The notes beneath the pieces are model-generated. The model saw only the letters and a program-made list of their open reading frames with translations, did no database searches and had not been told where the DNA came from. Source: Vulcaniibacterium tengchongense (GTDB lineage: Bacteria > Pseudomonadota > Gammaproteobacteria > Xanthomonadales > Xanthomonadaceae). Taken from it: a stretch of 45,600 nucleotides of DNA. Both the position numbers and the translations under genes were made by a program. Positions 13,939 to 22,274 of the stretch are shown here, one piece after another (position 1 is the stretch's first letter; each line of letters begins with the position of its first letter). The stretch lies in assembly GCF_003814555.1 (NCBI RefSeq), contig NZ_RKQN01000003.1, forward strand, positions 1-45,600, read 5' to 3'.

Positions 13939-15177
13939 ATGCTGCCCCATCTCGCCTCCCGGCTCTTTGGCACGCCCTTGCTCGTCCAGCGCGCCAAGCT
14001 CGACCTGATCCTCGCGGTGCTCTCCGAGCGCTTGCATCTGGCCGCGCCGGACGTCGAACTCGCGCCGCCGCTGCCGAGGGCCCCGAACCCTGCGGCGTCT
14101 GCGTCAAGCTCGATCGCCGTCCTGCCGATCCACGGCACCCTGGTCAAGCGCACGCTGGGGCTGGAGGCGGCCTCGGGGCTGACGAGCTACGCCGAGATCG
14201 GCGCGCGGCTGGAGGCGGCACTGGCCGACCCGACGGTCGCCGGCATCGTGCTCGACATCGACTCGCCCGGCGGCGAGACCGGCGGCTGCTTCGAACTCGC
14301 CCGCCGCGTGCGCGAGGCGGCCGCCGTGAAGCCCGTCTGGGCCGTGGCCAACGACGCCGCCTTCTCCGCGGCCTACGCCATCGGCTGCGCCGCCGATCGG
14401 CTCTTCGTCACCGAGACCGGCGGCGTGGGCTCGATCGGCGTGATCGCGCTGCACGTCGACCAGTCGGTCAAGGACGCCCGGGACGGCTTGCGCTACACCG
14501 CGATCACCGCGGGCGAGCGCAAGAACGACTACTCGCCGCACGAGCCGCTCCACGATGCCGCCCGCGCGGCGCTGCAGGCCGAGGTGGACCGGCTGCACGC
14601 GCTCTTCGTCGCACACGTGGCGGCGATGCGCGGCCTCGACGAGGACGCGGTGCGCGCGACCGAGGCCGCGCTCTTCTTCGGCCCGCAGGCTGCTCGAGCC
14701 GGGCTGGCCGATGGCGTGGCGACGCTGGCCGCGGTGCTCGCCGAGTTCGACCGACATCTTTCTGCCGCGCGGCGTCCGTCTTCCCCGCCGCGCCAGGCCC
14801 CGACCGGGAAGGCGACCGTTTTCCGAGGAACCCCCACCATGACCGATACCCCGTCCGAAACGCTCGGCGTGGATGAGGCCGCCACCCTGGTGGCCGAGGC
14901 CCGCCGCGAAGTGGCGCAGTCCGCGCAAGCGATCGCGCAACTGTGCCTGATCGCCGGCTGCCCCGAGCGCGCCGCCGAGTTCATTGCCGCCGGCCGCACC
15001 GAAGCCGAGGTGCGCCGCGCCCTGATCGAGGCGCGCGCCACCCACAGCATGGAGTCGGCCGTGCGCTCGACCCACGCGCCCCAGGACTGGGCCGCCCCCG
15101 GCGCCGATCCGGCCGCCTCGCCCGTGGTCGCCGCCGTGAAGAAGCTCGTCCGTCGAGAACCCCTTGCCGCGGAGTAA
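13939..15177 (+). CDS. S49 prohead protease (lambda C-like) with scaffold tail
   Basis: 412 aa. SppA/gpC peptidase domain: LDIDSPGGE at 105-113, nucleophile Ser143 in AAFSAAYAIG, and general-base Lys195 in ITAGERKNDYSP. The last ~110 residues are a separate Ala/Glu-rich helical part, like the lambda C/Nu3 arrangement in which the protease carries the scaffold sequence. It matures the procapsid. Follows the portal after 5 bases. Confidence 0.92.
   Translation: MLPHLASRLFGTPLLVQRAKLDLILAVLSERLHLAAPDVELAPPLPRAPNPAASASSSIAVLPIHGTLVKRTLGLEAASGLTSYAEIGARLEAALADPTVAGIVLDIDSPGGETGGCFELARRVREAAAVKPVWAVANDAAFSAAYAIGCAADRLFVTETGGVGSIGVIALHVDQSVKDARDGLRYTAITAGERKNDYSPHEPLHDAARAALQAEVDRLHALFVAHVAAMRGLDEDAVRATEAALFFGPQAARAGLADGVATLAAVLAEFDRHLSAARRPSSPPRQAPTGKATVFRGTPTMTDTPSETLGVDEAATLVAEARREVAQSAQAIAQLCLIAGCPERAAEFIAAGRTEAEVRRALIEARATHSMESAVRSTHAPQDWAAPGADPAASPVVAAVKKLVRREPLAAE
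14839..15177 (+). CDS. nested scaffold protein (Nu3-like), internal start
   Basis: In frame with the protease, ATG 14839 (residue 301) is preceded by GAGGAA at 14825-14830, 8 bases away, a good binding site inside a coding region. The product would be 112 aa (MTDTPSETLGVDEAATLVAE at the start), helical and acidic at first, basic at the end, as for capsid scaffolds. In lambda, Nu3 is made the same way inside C. The internal initiation is inferred from sequence and analogy. Confidence 0.6.
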   Translation: MTDTPSETLGVDEAATLVAEARREVAQSAQAIAQLCLIAGCPERAAEFIAAGRTEAEVRRALIEARATHSMESAVRSTHAPQDWAAPGADPAASPVVAAVKKLVRREPLAAE

Positions 15178-15180
15178 GCC

Positions 15181-15558
15181 ATGCCCACGCTCACCCAAGC
15201 CCCCAACCTCGGCGACCTGCTGAAGTACGAGGCGCCGAACCTGTACTCGCGCGACCAGGCGACCGTGGCGGCCGGGCAGAACCTCCCGCTCGGCGCCGTG
15301 GTCGGCCGCGTCACGGCCACAAGCAAGCTCAAGGCCCTCGACCCCGCGGCCGGCGACGGCAGCGAAGTCGCCGTGGGCGTGCTCGCGCTGGCCGTCGATG
15401 CGACGCTGATCGACCGGGAGGACGCGATCTTGATCGCCCGCCACGCCATCGTCGCGCGAAACGCACTGGTCTGGCCCGCGGGGATCACCACCGCGCAGCA
15501 GCTCGCTGCGATCGCACAGCTCGAAGCGCGCGGCATCGTGGTGCGCGACAGCGCCTGA
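15181..15558 (+). CDS. head decoration protein (lambda gpD-like)
   Basis: 125 aa with the gpD pattern: NLGDLLKYEAPNLYSRDQAT, a GQNLPLGAVVGRVTA strand, VAVGVLALAVDA, and the IARHAIVARNALVWP loop. Trimeric gpD caps stabilise the expanded capsid. It sits 3 bases after the protease/scaffold gene and before the capsid gene, the canonical order. Confidence 0.92.
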   Translation: MPTLTQAPNLGDLLKYEAPNLYSRDQATVAAGQNLPLGAVVGRVTATSKLKALDPAAGDGSEVAVGVLALAVDATLIDREDAILIARHAIVARNALVWPAGITTAQQLAAIAQLEARGIVVRDSA

Positions 15559-15584
15559 TTCCGCCCCTCCCCACACCTCGGACG

Positions 15585-15611
15585 ACCCGCCATTCGGCGG
15601 GTTCGTCGTTT
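15585..15611 (+). terminator. hairpin-plus-RBS element before capsid gene
   Basis: Stem ACCCGCC (15585-15591) / GGCGGGT (15596-15602) with an ATTC loop, then TCGTCGTTT, then TGGAG, the ribosome binding site of the major capsid gene at 15625. Nearly the same run occurs at 29387-29407. It may attenuate transcription, protect an mRNA end, or keep the capsid binding site unpaired. Confidence 0.5.
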
Positions 15612-15624
15612 CTGGAGTCTCCCG

Positions 15625-16626
15625 ATGCTCAACCCCTTCGATTCCCCCGGCTTCTCGATGGCGAGCCTGACCGCCGCCATCAACCTCATCCCCAACCGCT
15701 ACGGGCGGCTGGAAGCCTTGAACCTGTTTCCGGCCAAGCCCGTGCGCACGCGCCAGGTCGTGATCGAGGAGTACGCCGGGCGCCTGAACCTGCTGCCCAC
15801 CCGGCCGCCCGGCTCGCCGGGCACGGTGGGCGAACGCGGCCAGCGCCGGCTGCGCTCCTTCGTCATCCCGCACATCCCGCACGACGACGTGGTGCTGCCC
15901 GAGGAGGTCCAGGGCATCCGCGCCTTCGGCTCGGAGACGGAAGTTGAGGCCGTCGCGGGCGTGCTGGCGCGGCACCTGGAGACCATGCGCAACAAGCACG
16001 CGATCACCCTCGAACACCTGCGCATGGGGGCGCTCAAGGGCCAGATCCTGGACGCCGACGGCAGCACGATCTACGACCTGTTCGACGAGTTCGATCTCAG
16101 GCAGACCACCATCGCCTTCGATCTGGCCAATGCCGCGAGCGACGTCAAGGGCCACTGCTACGAGGTGCTGGCCCACATCGAGGAGAACCTCAAGGGCGAG
16201 TTCATGACCGGCGTGCACGTCCTGTGCTCGCCCGAGTTCTTCCGGGCGCTCACCGGCCACAAGTCGGTCAAGGAGGCCTATGCGCAGTGGCAACAGGGCG
16301 CGATCCTGATCAACGACGTGCGCGCCGGCTTCGTCTTCGCCGGCATCACCTTCGAGGAGTACCGCGGCCAGGCGACCGACGCCCACGGCAACGCGCGCCG
16401 CTTCATCGCCGCGGGCGAGGCCCACGCCTTCCCGCTGGGCACGGTGGACACCTTCGCCACCTACTTCGCCCCGGCCGACTTCAACGAGACGGTGGGCACC
16501 CTCGGCCAGCCGCTCTACGCCAAGCAGGAGCCGCGCAAGTTCGACCGCGGCACCGATCTGCACACCCAGAGCAACCCGCTGCCGATGTGCCACCGGCCGG
16601 GCGTGCTGGTCAAGCTCACCGTCTGA
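15625..16626 (+). CDS. major capsid protein (lambda gpE-like)
   Basis: 333 aa, standard for gpE-type shells. Conserved segments: N-terminal FSMASLTAAINLIPNRYGRL, PHIPHDDVVLPEEVQGIRAF, RNKHAITLEHLRMGALKGQI, and ITFEEYRGQ near residue 245, with the HK97-fold end TDLHTQSNPLPMCHRPGVLV. TGGAG stands 8 bases before the ATG. Builds the icosahedral head with gpD at 15181. Confidence 0.95.
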   Translation: MLNPFDSPGFSMASLTAAINLIPNRYGRLEALNLFPAKPVRTRQVVIEEYAGRLNLLPTRPPGSPGTVGERGQRRLRSFVIPHIPHDDVVLPEEVQGIRAFGSETEVEAVAGVLARHLETMRNKHAITLEHLRMGALKGQILDADGSTIYDLFDEFDLRQTTIAFDLANAASDVKGHCYEVLAHIEENLKGEFMTGVHVLCSPEFFRALTGHKSVKEAYAQWQQGAILINDVRAGFVFAGITFEEYRGQATDAHGNARRFIAAGEAHAFPLGTVDTFATYFAPADFNETVGTLGQPLYAKQEPRKFDRGTDLHTQSNPLPMCHRPGVLVKLTV

Positions 16627-16639
16627 GGGTGCCTGTCCG

Positions 16640-16924
16640 ATGGTCCGTGTGGAGGATCTGTACGACGCCGCCGAGCGCGCGGGGCTCTTGACGCCCGTCG
16701 TGGTGGGCACCACCACCGTGCACTGTGCGTTCCGTGCGCCGGACGAGACGGTGCTCGAAGGCCTGGCGCTCTCGCGCGACTTCGAGCTCGAGTACGCGGC
16801 CTCGCGCCTGGCGCTCGCACCGGGCGACGTGGTCACCATCGCCGGCGAGCCCTACCGCGTGCGCGAGGTGCGAGCGCTCGGCGACGGCCGCGAGTGCCGG
16901 GCCCAGCTTGCGAGGCTGCCATGA
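16640..16924 (+). CDS. head-tail joining protein (gpFII-like)
   Basis: 94 aa. The pattern ETVLEGLALSRDFELEYAAS, then LAPGDVVTIAGEPYRVREVR, matches the small beta-barrel head-tail attachment proteins of the lambda FII group. It follows the capsid gene after 13 bases and overlaps the next gene by 4 (ATGA). Would seal the head-tail joint. Confidence 0.75.
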   Translation: MVRVEDLYDAAERAGLLTPVVVGTTTVHCAFRAPDETVLEGLALSRDFELEYAASRLALAPGDVVTIAGEPYRVREVRALGDGRECRAQLARLP

Positions 16925-17346
16925 ACTCGGTGCGCGAGCGCCTGCTGCGCATCCTGATCGATCGGCTCACGGCGGCCCTGGCCCCGGCGCCCGTGCTGCG
17001 CCAGCCGGCCACACCGCTGCCCCGCGAGGCCGGCCCGGCACTGCTCGTCTTCGTCGAGGGCGACGCCCTCACCGCGCATGCCAACCGGCTGGTGGACCGG
17101 GCGCTCACCGTGCGCCTGGTCGCGCTCGCGCGCGGCGCGGACGCCTTCGACGCGGCCGACCGGCTGATCGTCGCCGCCCACGCCGCCGTGCTCGCGGACC
17201 CGAACCTGGGCGGCCTGGCGCTCGCGGTGCGCGAGCTCGACGCCGACTGGGACGCCGACGACCTCGATGCCGGCACGGTGACGCTGCCGGCGCGCTACGA
17301 GATCCGCTACCGCACCACGCTGACCGACCTCACGACCACGGGATGA
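16921..17346 (+). CDS. minor tail protein (gpZ/U-like position)
   Basis: 141 aa from ATG 16921. Helical N-terminus (NSVRERLLRILIDRLTAALA), then a beta-rich domain ending YEIRYRTTLTDLTT. Location between head-tail joining and tube genes, and size, match the tail terminator or completion proteins of siphoviruses. Family assignment is by synteny, not clear motifs. Overlaps its neighbours by 4 bases on both sides. Confidence 0.6.
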   Translation: MNSVRERLLRILIDRLTAALAPAPVLRQPATPLPREAGPALLVFVEGDALTAHANRLVDRALTVRLVALARGADAFDAADRLIVAAHAAVLADPNLGGLALAVRELDADWDADDLDAGTVTLPARYEIRYRTTLTDLTTTG

Positions 17347-17576
17347 CCCATCCAATGCACATCGAACTGCTCCAAGCCCACACCCACGCCGGTCGGCGCT
17401 TGAGCGCCGGCGCGCGGCTGGACCTGCCCGAGGCCAGCGCCCGCTGGCTGATCGCCCAGGGCGCGGCCCGGCTCGTCACGCCGGACTCCCCGGCGCCGGC
17501 CGCATCCCTCAAACCCTCGCGCCGTGACGGTCCCGCCGCCGCGGCCCCGTCCACGCCCACCCCCACGGGAGACTGA
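17343..17576 (+). CDS. small phage protein (DUF7210-like)
   Basis: 77 aa from ATG 17343 (4-base overlap), or 73 aa from ATG 17355. The first half, MHIELLQAHTHAGRRLSAGA then LDLPEASARWLIAQGAARLV, is a fold often found beside tail tube genes: a short strand-turn with an AxWLIxxG helix. The tail is low-complexity Pro/Ala. Function unknown. Confidence 0.65.
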   Translation: MTHPMHIELLQAHTHAGRRLSAGARLDLPEASARWLIAQGAARLVTPDSPAPAASLKPSRRDGPAAAAPSTPTPTGD

Positions 17577-17578
17577 CC

Positions 17579-18331
17579 ATGGCCTACTTCTCCGGACAAG
17601 GGCGCGTCTACATCGGCGCGCGCGATGCGGCCGGCAACCCCGCCGGCCTCACCTTCGTCGGCAACGTGCCGGAACTGAAGGTGTCGCTGTCGGTGGAGAC
17701 GCTGGAACACCAGGAGGCGCAGTCCGGCCAGCGCCTCACCGACCTGCAGCTCATCAAGACCAAGAAGGGCGAGTTCGCCTGCACGCTGGAGGAACTGAGC
17801 AGCGGCAACCTCGCGCTCGCCCTCTACGGCCACTCGACCACGGTGGCAGCGGGCACGGTCACGGGCGAGGCGCTGCCCAACCCGGTGACCGCGGGCCACC
17901 TCTATCCGCTCGCACACCAGAACGTCTCGGCGGTGCAGATCCAGGACGGCAGCAGCCCGCCCAAGCCCCTGCCGGCGACGCAGTACCAGGTGCACGCCCG
18001 GCACGGCTCGGTGCTGATCCTCGACGCCACGACCGGCGGCCCCTATGTCGAGCCCTTCACCGTGGATTACGCCTTTGGTGCCGCGCAGAGCACGGCGATG
18101 TTCACCCGGCCGCTGCCCGAGCGCTGGATCCGCTTCGAGGGCCTGAACACCGCCGACGCCAACCGCGAGGTGGTGATCGACCTCTATCGCGTGGCGATCA
18201 ACCCGGCCAAGGAGCTTTCGATCATCACCGACGAACTGCTGAAGTTCGAACTCTCCGGCCAGGTGCTGGCGGACCTCTCCAAACCCACCGACGGCGAGCT
18301 CGGCCAGTTCGGCCGCCTGGTGCTCTTGTAA
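17579..18331 (+). CDS. phage tail tube protein
   Basis: 250 aa, beta-rich. Typical segments are VYIGARDAAGNPAGLTFVGN, then LKVSLSVETLEHQEAQSGQR, and the EFACTLEELSSGNLALALYG region. It directly precedes the chaperone pair and tape measure gene, as major tail proteins do. Polymerises into the tail tube. A C-terminal ELSGQVLADLSKP strand is also usual. Confidence 0.88.
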   Translation: MAYFSGQGRVYIGARDAAGNPAGLTFVGNVPELKVSLSVETLEHQEAQSGQRLTDLQLIKTKKGEFACTLEELSSGNLALALYGHSTTVAAGTVTGEALPNPVTAGHLYPLAHQNVSAVQIQDGSSPPKPLPATQYQVHARHGSVLILDATTGGPYVEPFTVDYAFGAAQSTAMFTRPLPERWIRFEGLNTADANREVVIDLYRVAINPAKELSIITDELLKFELSGQVLADLSKPTDGELGQFGRLVLL

Positions 18332-18335
18332 GGGG

Positions 18336-18770
18336 ATGGCGATGACCGATAGCAATACCGACTTCCAGACCTTCCCGCCCGTGCCCCAGGTGGTCACGGT
18401 GGCCGGCACCGCGCTGGAACTCACGCCGATCCGGCTGGGCGAGTTACCCCGGATCCTCGCCGCGGTGCGGCCCATCGCCGCCGATCTCTCGGCCGAGCCG
18501 GATTGGCTCGCGCTGCTCGCCCGGCACGGCGAGGCGGTGCTGGAGCTGCTCGCGCTCGCCACCCGGCGCGACCGCGCCTGGATCGAGGGGCTGGCGCTCG
18601 ACGAGGCCGTCACCCTGGCCGCCGCCGTGTTCGAGGTGAACGCGGATTTTTTCGTGCGGCAGGTGGCGCCGAGCATCGCGCGCTCGGGCGAGCGGCTGGC
18701 GCCGATCCTGCCGGCTGGGACGATGCCGTCGCCCGGCTCGTCGCCTGCGGTCACCGCCCCGCCGAGGTGA
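18336..18770 (+). CDS. tail assembly chaperone (gpG-like)
   Basis: 144 aa in the zero frame. VVTVAGTALELTPIRLGELP starts a helical protein with AVRPIAADLSAEPDWLALLA and LDEAVTLAAAVFEVNADFFV. It fills the lambda G position between tube and tape measure. Past the slippery site at 18647 the zero frame continues for only 39 codons of low-complexity Ser/Pro sequence, whereas the -1 frame looks coding, so this shorter form is the G product and a frameshift gives GT. Confidence 0.85.
   Translation: MAMTDSNTDFQTFPPVPQVVTVAGTALELTPIRLGELPRILAAVRPIAADLSAEPDWLALLARHGEAVLELLALATRRDRAWIEGLALDEAVTLAAAVFEVNADFFVRQVAPSIARSGERLAPILPAGTMPSPGSSPAVTAPPR
18647..18653 (+). promoter_or_regulatory. programmed -1 frameshift site TTTTTTC
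   Basis: T TTT TTC is a textbook X-XXY-YYZ slippery heptamer, correctly phased for the zero frame (GAT TTT TTC GTG). Slipping back one base here carries ribosomes into the frame that stays open to 18934. Lambda-type siphoviruses make the GT chaperone this way. No second copy lies nearby. Confidence 0.8.
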
Positions 18771-18934
18771 TGGGCTACACGCTCGCGCAAGTGCGCGGGT
18801 TGCTGGCCGCCCACGGTCGGCTGGAACGTAGGCAGAACGCCTTGCGGCTGGCCTTGCACGCGGTGGCGGCCCAGGGCGACCGGGCGGCCATCGAGCGGCT
18901 GCAGCGCGAGTTGTGGGAGGACGTGCGGCCATGA
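18653..18934 (+). CDS. GT chaperone extension in -1 frame (gpT-like)
   Basis: Open in the -1 frame from the slippery site. The fused product would be about 199 aa (106 codons of G plus 93). The segment DDAVARLVACGHRPAEVMGY, then TLAQVRGLLAAHGRLERRQN, is a normal tail-chaperone helix pattern. An ATG at 18770 overlapping the G stop (TGATG) could alternatively start a separate 54-aa protein; however, the sequence before it also looks coding, which favours frameshifting. Ends with a 4-base overlap onto the next gene. Confidence 0.75.
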   Translation, partial: RAAGGAEHRALGRAAGADPAGWDDAVARLVACGHRPAEVMGYTLAQVRGLLAAHGRLERRQNALRLALHAVAAQGDRAAIERLQRELWEDVRP

Positions 18935-19572
18935 AACTGACGCTCACCACCTCCGGACTGCTCGATCCGAGGCGGCTCTCGGCCTGGAGCGTGGAGCGTC
19001 GGCGGGCGATCCATGCCGCCGTCGCCAAAGGGATGGCCTCGGGCGGCCGCGAGGTGCGCGAGGCCGCCCGCGCCCAGATGCGCAGCGCCTTCCAGGTCCG
19101 GCGTGCGAGCTTCGTCGCCTCGCTGCAGGCCAAGGTGTTCGACCAGAAGCCCGAACGGCTGCCCGCCCTGTGGGTGGGAAGTCGAATCCCCTGGCTCGGT
19201 ATTCACACGCATGGCGGCACGGTGGCGGGCCGGATGCTGATCCCGCTGCTGCCGGGACGGATCGGCCCCAAGCGCTTCCGTCAGGTCATCGACGGCCTGA
19301 TGCGCTCGGGCAACGCCTTCTTCGTCGAGAAGAACGGCCGCGTGCTGCTGATGGCCGAGAACATCCGGGAGAACACCGCACAGCTCAACCGCTTCAAGCG
19401 CGCCGAGCGCGAGCGCAGCGGCGTCAAGCGCCTGCAGCGCGGCCAGGAGATCCCCATCGCCGTGCTGGTGCGGCGGGTGGATCTGAAGCGCCGGTTCGAT
19501 CTCGCAGCAGGCGTGCAAGGCGCCTTGCCCAAGCTCGCTGCCGCGATCGGGCGTGAATTGGACAAACTCTAA
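18931..19572 (+). CDS. DUF6441-type phage minor tail protein
   Basis: 213 aa from ATG 18931. Pattern MKLTLTTSGLLDPRRLSAWS with KGMASGGREVREAARAQMRS, LPALWVGSRIPWLGIHTHGG, and the FFVEKNGRVLLMAENIREN segment is seen in siphoviruses between chaperone and tape measure genes. Role not known in detail; probably assembly of the tail tube on the tape measure. Overlaps the tape measure start by one base (TAATG). Confidence 0.75.
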   Translation: MKLTLTTSGLLDPRRLSAWSVERRRAIHAAVAKGMASGGREVREAARAQMRSAFQVRRASFVASLQAKVFDQKPERLPALWVGSRIPWLGIHTHGGTVAGRMLIPLLPGRIGPKRFRQVIDGLMRSGNAFFVEKNGRVLLMAENIRENTAQLNRFKRAERERSGVKRLQRGQEIPIAVLVRRVDLKRRFDLAAGVQGALPKLAAAIGRELDKL

Positions 19573-22271
19573 TGGCAACCGAGCGAGCCCAGATCCTCAT
19601 CCGCGCCGTCGACGAGACACGCGCGGCCTTCGGCTCGATCCAGCGCAACCTCGGCGGCCTGGCCGACGCCGCACGCCGGGTCAACGGCGTGCTGGCCGGG
19701 CTCGGCGTGGCCTTGTCGGCGGCGGGCTTGGCCGCGATGGTCAGGTCGGCGCTGGAGTCGGCCGATGCGCTGAACAAGCTCTCGCAGCGGGTGGGCATCA
19801 CGGTGGAGGCTCTGTCCACCCTGGTGCCGGCGGCGGAACTGTCCGGGGTCTCGGCGCAGACCTTCGAGACCGGGCTCAAGAAGCTCGCCACCACGATGTT
19901 CGAGGCGGCCACGGGCTCGGAGGAGTCCGCCCGGCGCCTCAAAGCGCTGGGCGTGGAGTTCAAGAACCAGGACGGCACGCTGCGCGCGACCGATGCGGTG
20001 CTGCTCGATCTGGCCGACCGTTTCCAGGCCATGCCCGACGGGGCGCAGAAGTCGGCGCTGGCGGTGCAGCTCTTCGGCAAGAGCGGCGCGGAGCTCATCC
20101 CCTTCCTGAACCAGGGACGCGAAGGCATCGCGGCATTGACCGGCGAGATGGAAGCGCTCGGCGTGCAGATCGGCGGCGACACCGCGGCGCAGGCCGAGGT
20201 GTTCAACGACTCGCTGGCCAAGCTGCGGCTGGCTGCGACGAGTCTGGCCAACCGGGTGATCGAGGCCTTCCTGCCGGCCCTGAACGAGATGGCCGGCGGC
20301 ATGGTCGAGTCGGCCAAGCAGGGCGGCACGCTGCGCGCGATCCTGGACGGCGTGGTGCTGGTGCTCAAGACCCTGGCGCTGGGTGCCGCCACGGTCGGCA
20401 AGGCCTTCGTCGCACTCGGCGAGGCGATCGGCGCTGGTGTCGCGGCGGCGGTCGAGGCCCTGCGCGGCAACACCGCCGGGGCCAAGGCCATCATCGCCGA
20501 ACTCAAGGGCAGCCTCGTGCGGCGTCTGGACGAGTTGGCCGAGTTCCGGGACAGCCTGTTCGACCCCAAGCCCATCGAGGTCCAGGCGCCGCGCATCCAG
20601 GCCGACCCGGCGCTGCTGCAACGGCTCACGGCTCCGGGCCAGGCCCGCGAGGCCGCCAGCGCCCTGGCGGCCCTGCGCAAGGCGCAGATGGACGCCGAGT
20701 TCGCCCTGCTCAAAGACGGCCTCGAGCGCCAACAGCGCGCGGTCGATCAAGCACTGGAAGACCGGCTGCTGTCGGTGCGCGACTACCACGGCCGCAAGAC
20801 TGCGCTGGAGCAGCGCGAACTCGACGCCGAGATCGCCCGTCGCCGGCTGGCACTCGCAGCTAGCCAAGCCGTCGCGACCAACCCGCGCGCATCAGAATCG
20901 GACCGACTGCGCGCCAAAGCCGAGATCGCCAAGCTCGAGGCCGACCTCATCGTCCTCAACCACCGCCGCGCCGACGTCGAACAGGCCAACGCCCGCGCCG
21001 CCGCCCGGGCCGAGCGGGAACTGGCCGAGGCCCTGGCCCAGGCGCGCGAGGAACTCGCCCAGCTCACCGGCACCGACACGGCGGAAGACCGGCGCGCCGC
21101 GATCGAGCGCAGCGTCCGGGATCTTCGCGCACGCCTGGCGGCCGAGAACGACGCCGCGGGCGTGGCGCTGATCGACCGGCTCATCGACGTGAAGGCCGCC
21201 CAGGCCAACCTCGCCCGGCTGGAACAGGAGTGGCGGCTCGTCACCGAGCGGCTGCGCAATGCCCAGGAGGCGATCCAGATCCAGCAGCAGGCCGGGCTGC
21301 TCACCGAAGCCCAGGCGCGCAGGCAGATCGTCGCCTTGCAGCAGCAATCTGCGGCCGAGATGCAGCGCCTGCTGCCCGCGATGCAGCAGGCCGCGCAGGC
21401 GATCGGACCGGATGCGGTCAATCGCGTGGCCGCCTGGCGCAACGAACTGGAGCGCACGCGGCTCGTCGTCGATGAGCTCGCGCCGCTGTGGAACCGCATC
21501 GGCGAAGGCTTCGGCAACGCCCTGCAGGGCATGGTCACCGGTGCGCAAAGCTTTCGTGAGGCCTTGTCCAACCTGTTCCGCCAGGTGGCCGACGCCTTCC
21601 TGCAGCAGATGGTGATCCAGCCCTTCCAGCAGTGGGTGGCGATGCAGGCGCGCATGCTCGCGCTCAAGCTCGGCTTCCTCCAGCAGGAGCAGGCGATCGA
21701 GCAAGCGGCGGCGGCCCAGTCGGTGGCGCAGAAGTCTGCCGAGACCACCGCCAAGGTGTCGATGGACGCGGCCCAGGCCGGCGCGGGCGCGGCGGCCTCG
21801 CAGGCCTCCATCCCCATCGCCGGGCCGGCGCTGGCCATCGCCGCGATGGCGGCGATGGTGGCGGCCGTCATGGCCTTGCTGGGCGGGATCAAGAAGTTCG
21901 CGGCCGGCGGCTTCGTCACGGGTCCCGGCACGGCGACCTCGGATTCGATCCCGGCGCGGCTGTCGGCCGGCGAATACGTGGTGCGTGCGGCGGCGGTCCG
22001 GCGTGTCGGCGTGGCCTTCCTCGATGCCCTCAACGATTTGTCCGCCCCGCCGGTGTGGGACGGGCGGCGTCTGGCCCTGGCCGCCGGGGGACTCGTGCCC
22101 CAGGTCCAGGTGCAGCCGGCCGCGCCGCAGGTGCATCAGGCCGTGCGCATCGTCAACGCCATCGACCCGGGCGTCACCCACGACCACCTGCAGACCCCCG
22201 CCGGCGAGCGGGTGATCCTCAACATCATCGGGCGCAACGCGCGCGCGGTGCGCGCGGCGCTCCAGGGGTAA
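19572..22271 (+). CDS. tail tape measure protein
   Basis: 899 aa, by far the longest tail gene. The N-terminal IRAVDETRAAFGSIQRNLGG and FETGLKKLATTMFEAATGSE are typical tape-measure repeats. A long coiled-coil middle (about residues 350-650) is rich in Glu/Arg/Ala. A hydrophobic Ala/Gly segment at about 736-776 (IPIAGPALAIAAMAAMVAAV) could insert in the host membrane. It ends with AGGFVTGPGTATSDSIPARL, shared by many tape measures. Sets tail length and may aid DNA entry. Confidence 0.93.
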   Translation: MATERAQILIRAVDETRAAFGSIQRNLGGLADAARRVNGVLAGLGVALSAAGLAAMVRSALESADALNKLSQRVGITVEALSTLVPAAELSGVSAQTFETGLKKLATTMFEAATGSEESARRLKALGVEFKNQDGTLRATDAVLLDLADRFQAMPDGAQKSALAVQLFGKSGAELIPFLNQGREGIAALTGEMEALGVQIGGDTAAQAEVFNDSLAKLRLAATSLANRVIEAFLPALNEMAGGMVESAKQGGTLRAILDGVVLVLKTLALGAATVGKAFVALGEAIGAGVAAAVEALRGNTAGAKAIIAELKGSLVRRLDELAEFRDSLFDPKPIEVQAPRIQADPALLQRLTAPGQAREAASALAALRKAQMDAEFALLKDGLERQQRAVDQALEDRLLSVRDYHGRKTALEQRELDAEIARRRLALAASQAVATNPRASESDRLRAKAEIAKLEADLIVLNHRRADVEQANARAAARAERELAEALAQAREELAQLTGTDTAEDRRAAIERSVRDLRARLAAENDAAGVALIDRLIDVKAAQANLARLEQEWRLVTERLRNAQEAIQIQQQAGLLTEAQARRQIVALQQQSAAEMQRLLPAMQQAAQAIGPDAVNRVAAWRNELERTRLVVDELAPLWNRIGEGFGNALQGMVTGAQSFREALSNLFRQVADAFLQQMVIQPFQQWVAMQARMLALKLGFLQQEQAIEQAAAAQSVAQKSAETTAKVSMDAAQAGAGAAASQASIPIAGPALAIAAMAAMVAAVMALLGGIKKFAAGGFVTGPGTATSDSIPARLSAGEYVVRAAAVRRVGVAFLDALNDLSAPPVWDGRRLALAAGGLVPQVQVQPAAPQVHQAVRIVNAIDPGVTHDHLQTPAGERVILNIIGRNARAVRAALQG

Positions 22272-22274
22272 GCC

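Noticed and set aside
14104-16839. 911-codon minus-strand open frame across the head genes
   Set aside because: It is antisense to protease, decoration and capsid genes that have clear motifs; long antisense frames are expected at this GC content.
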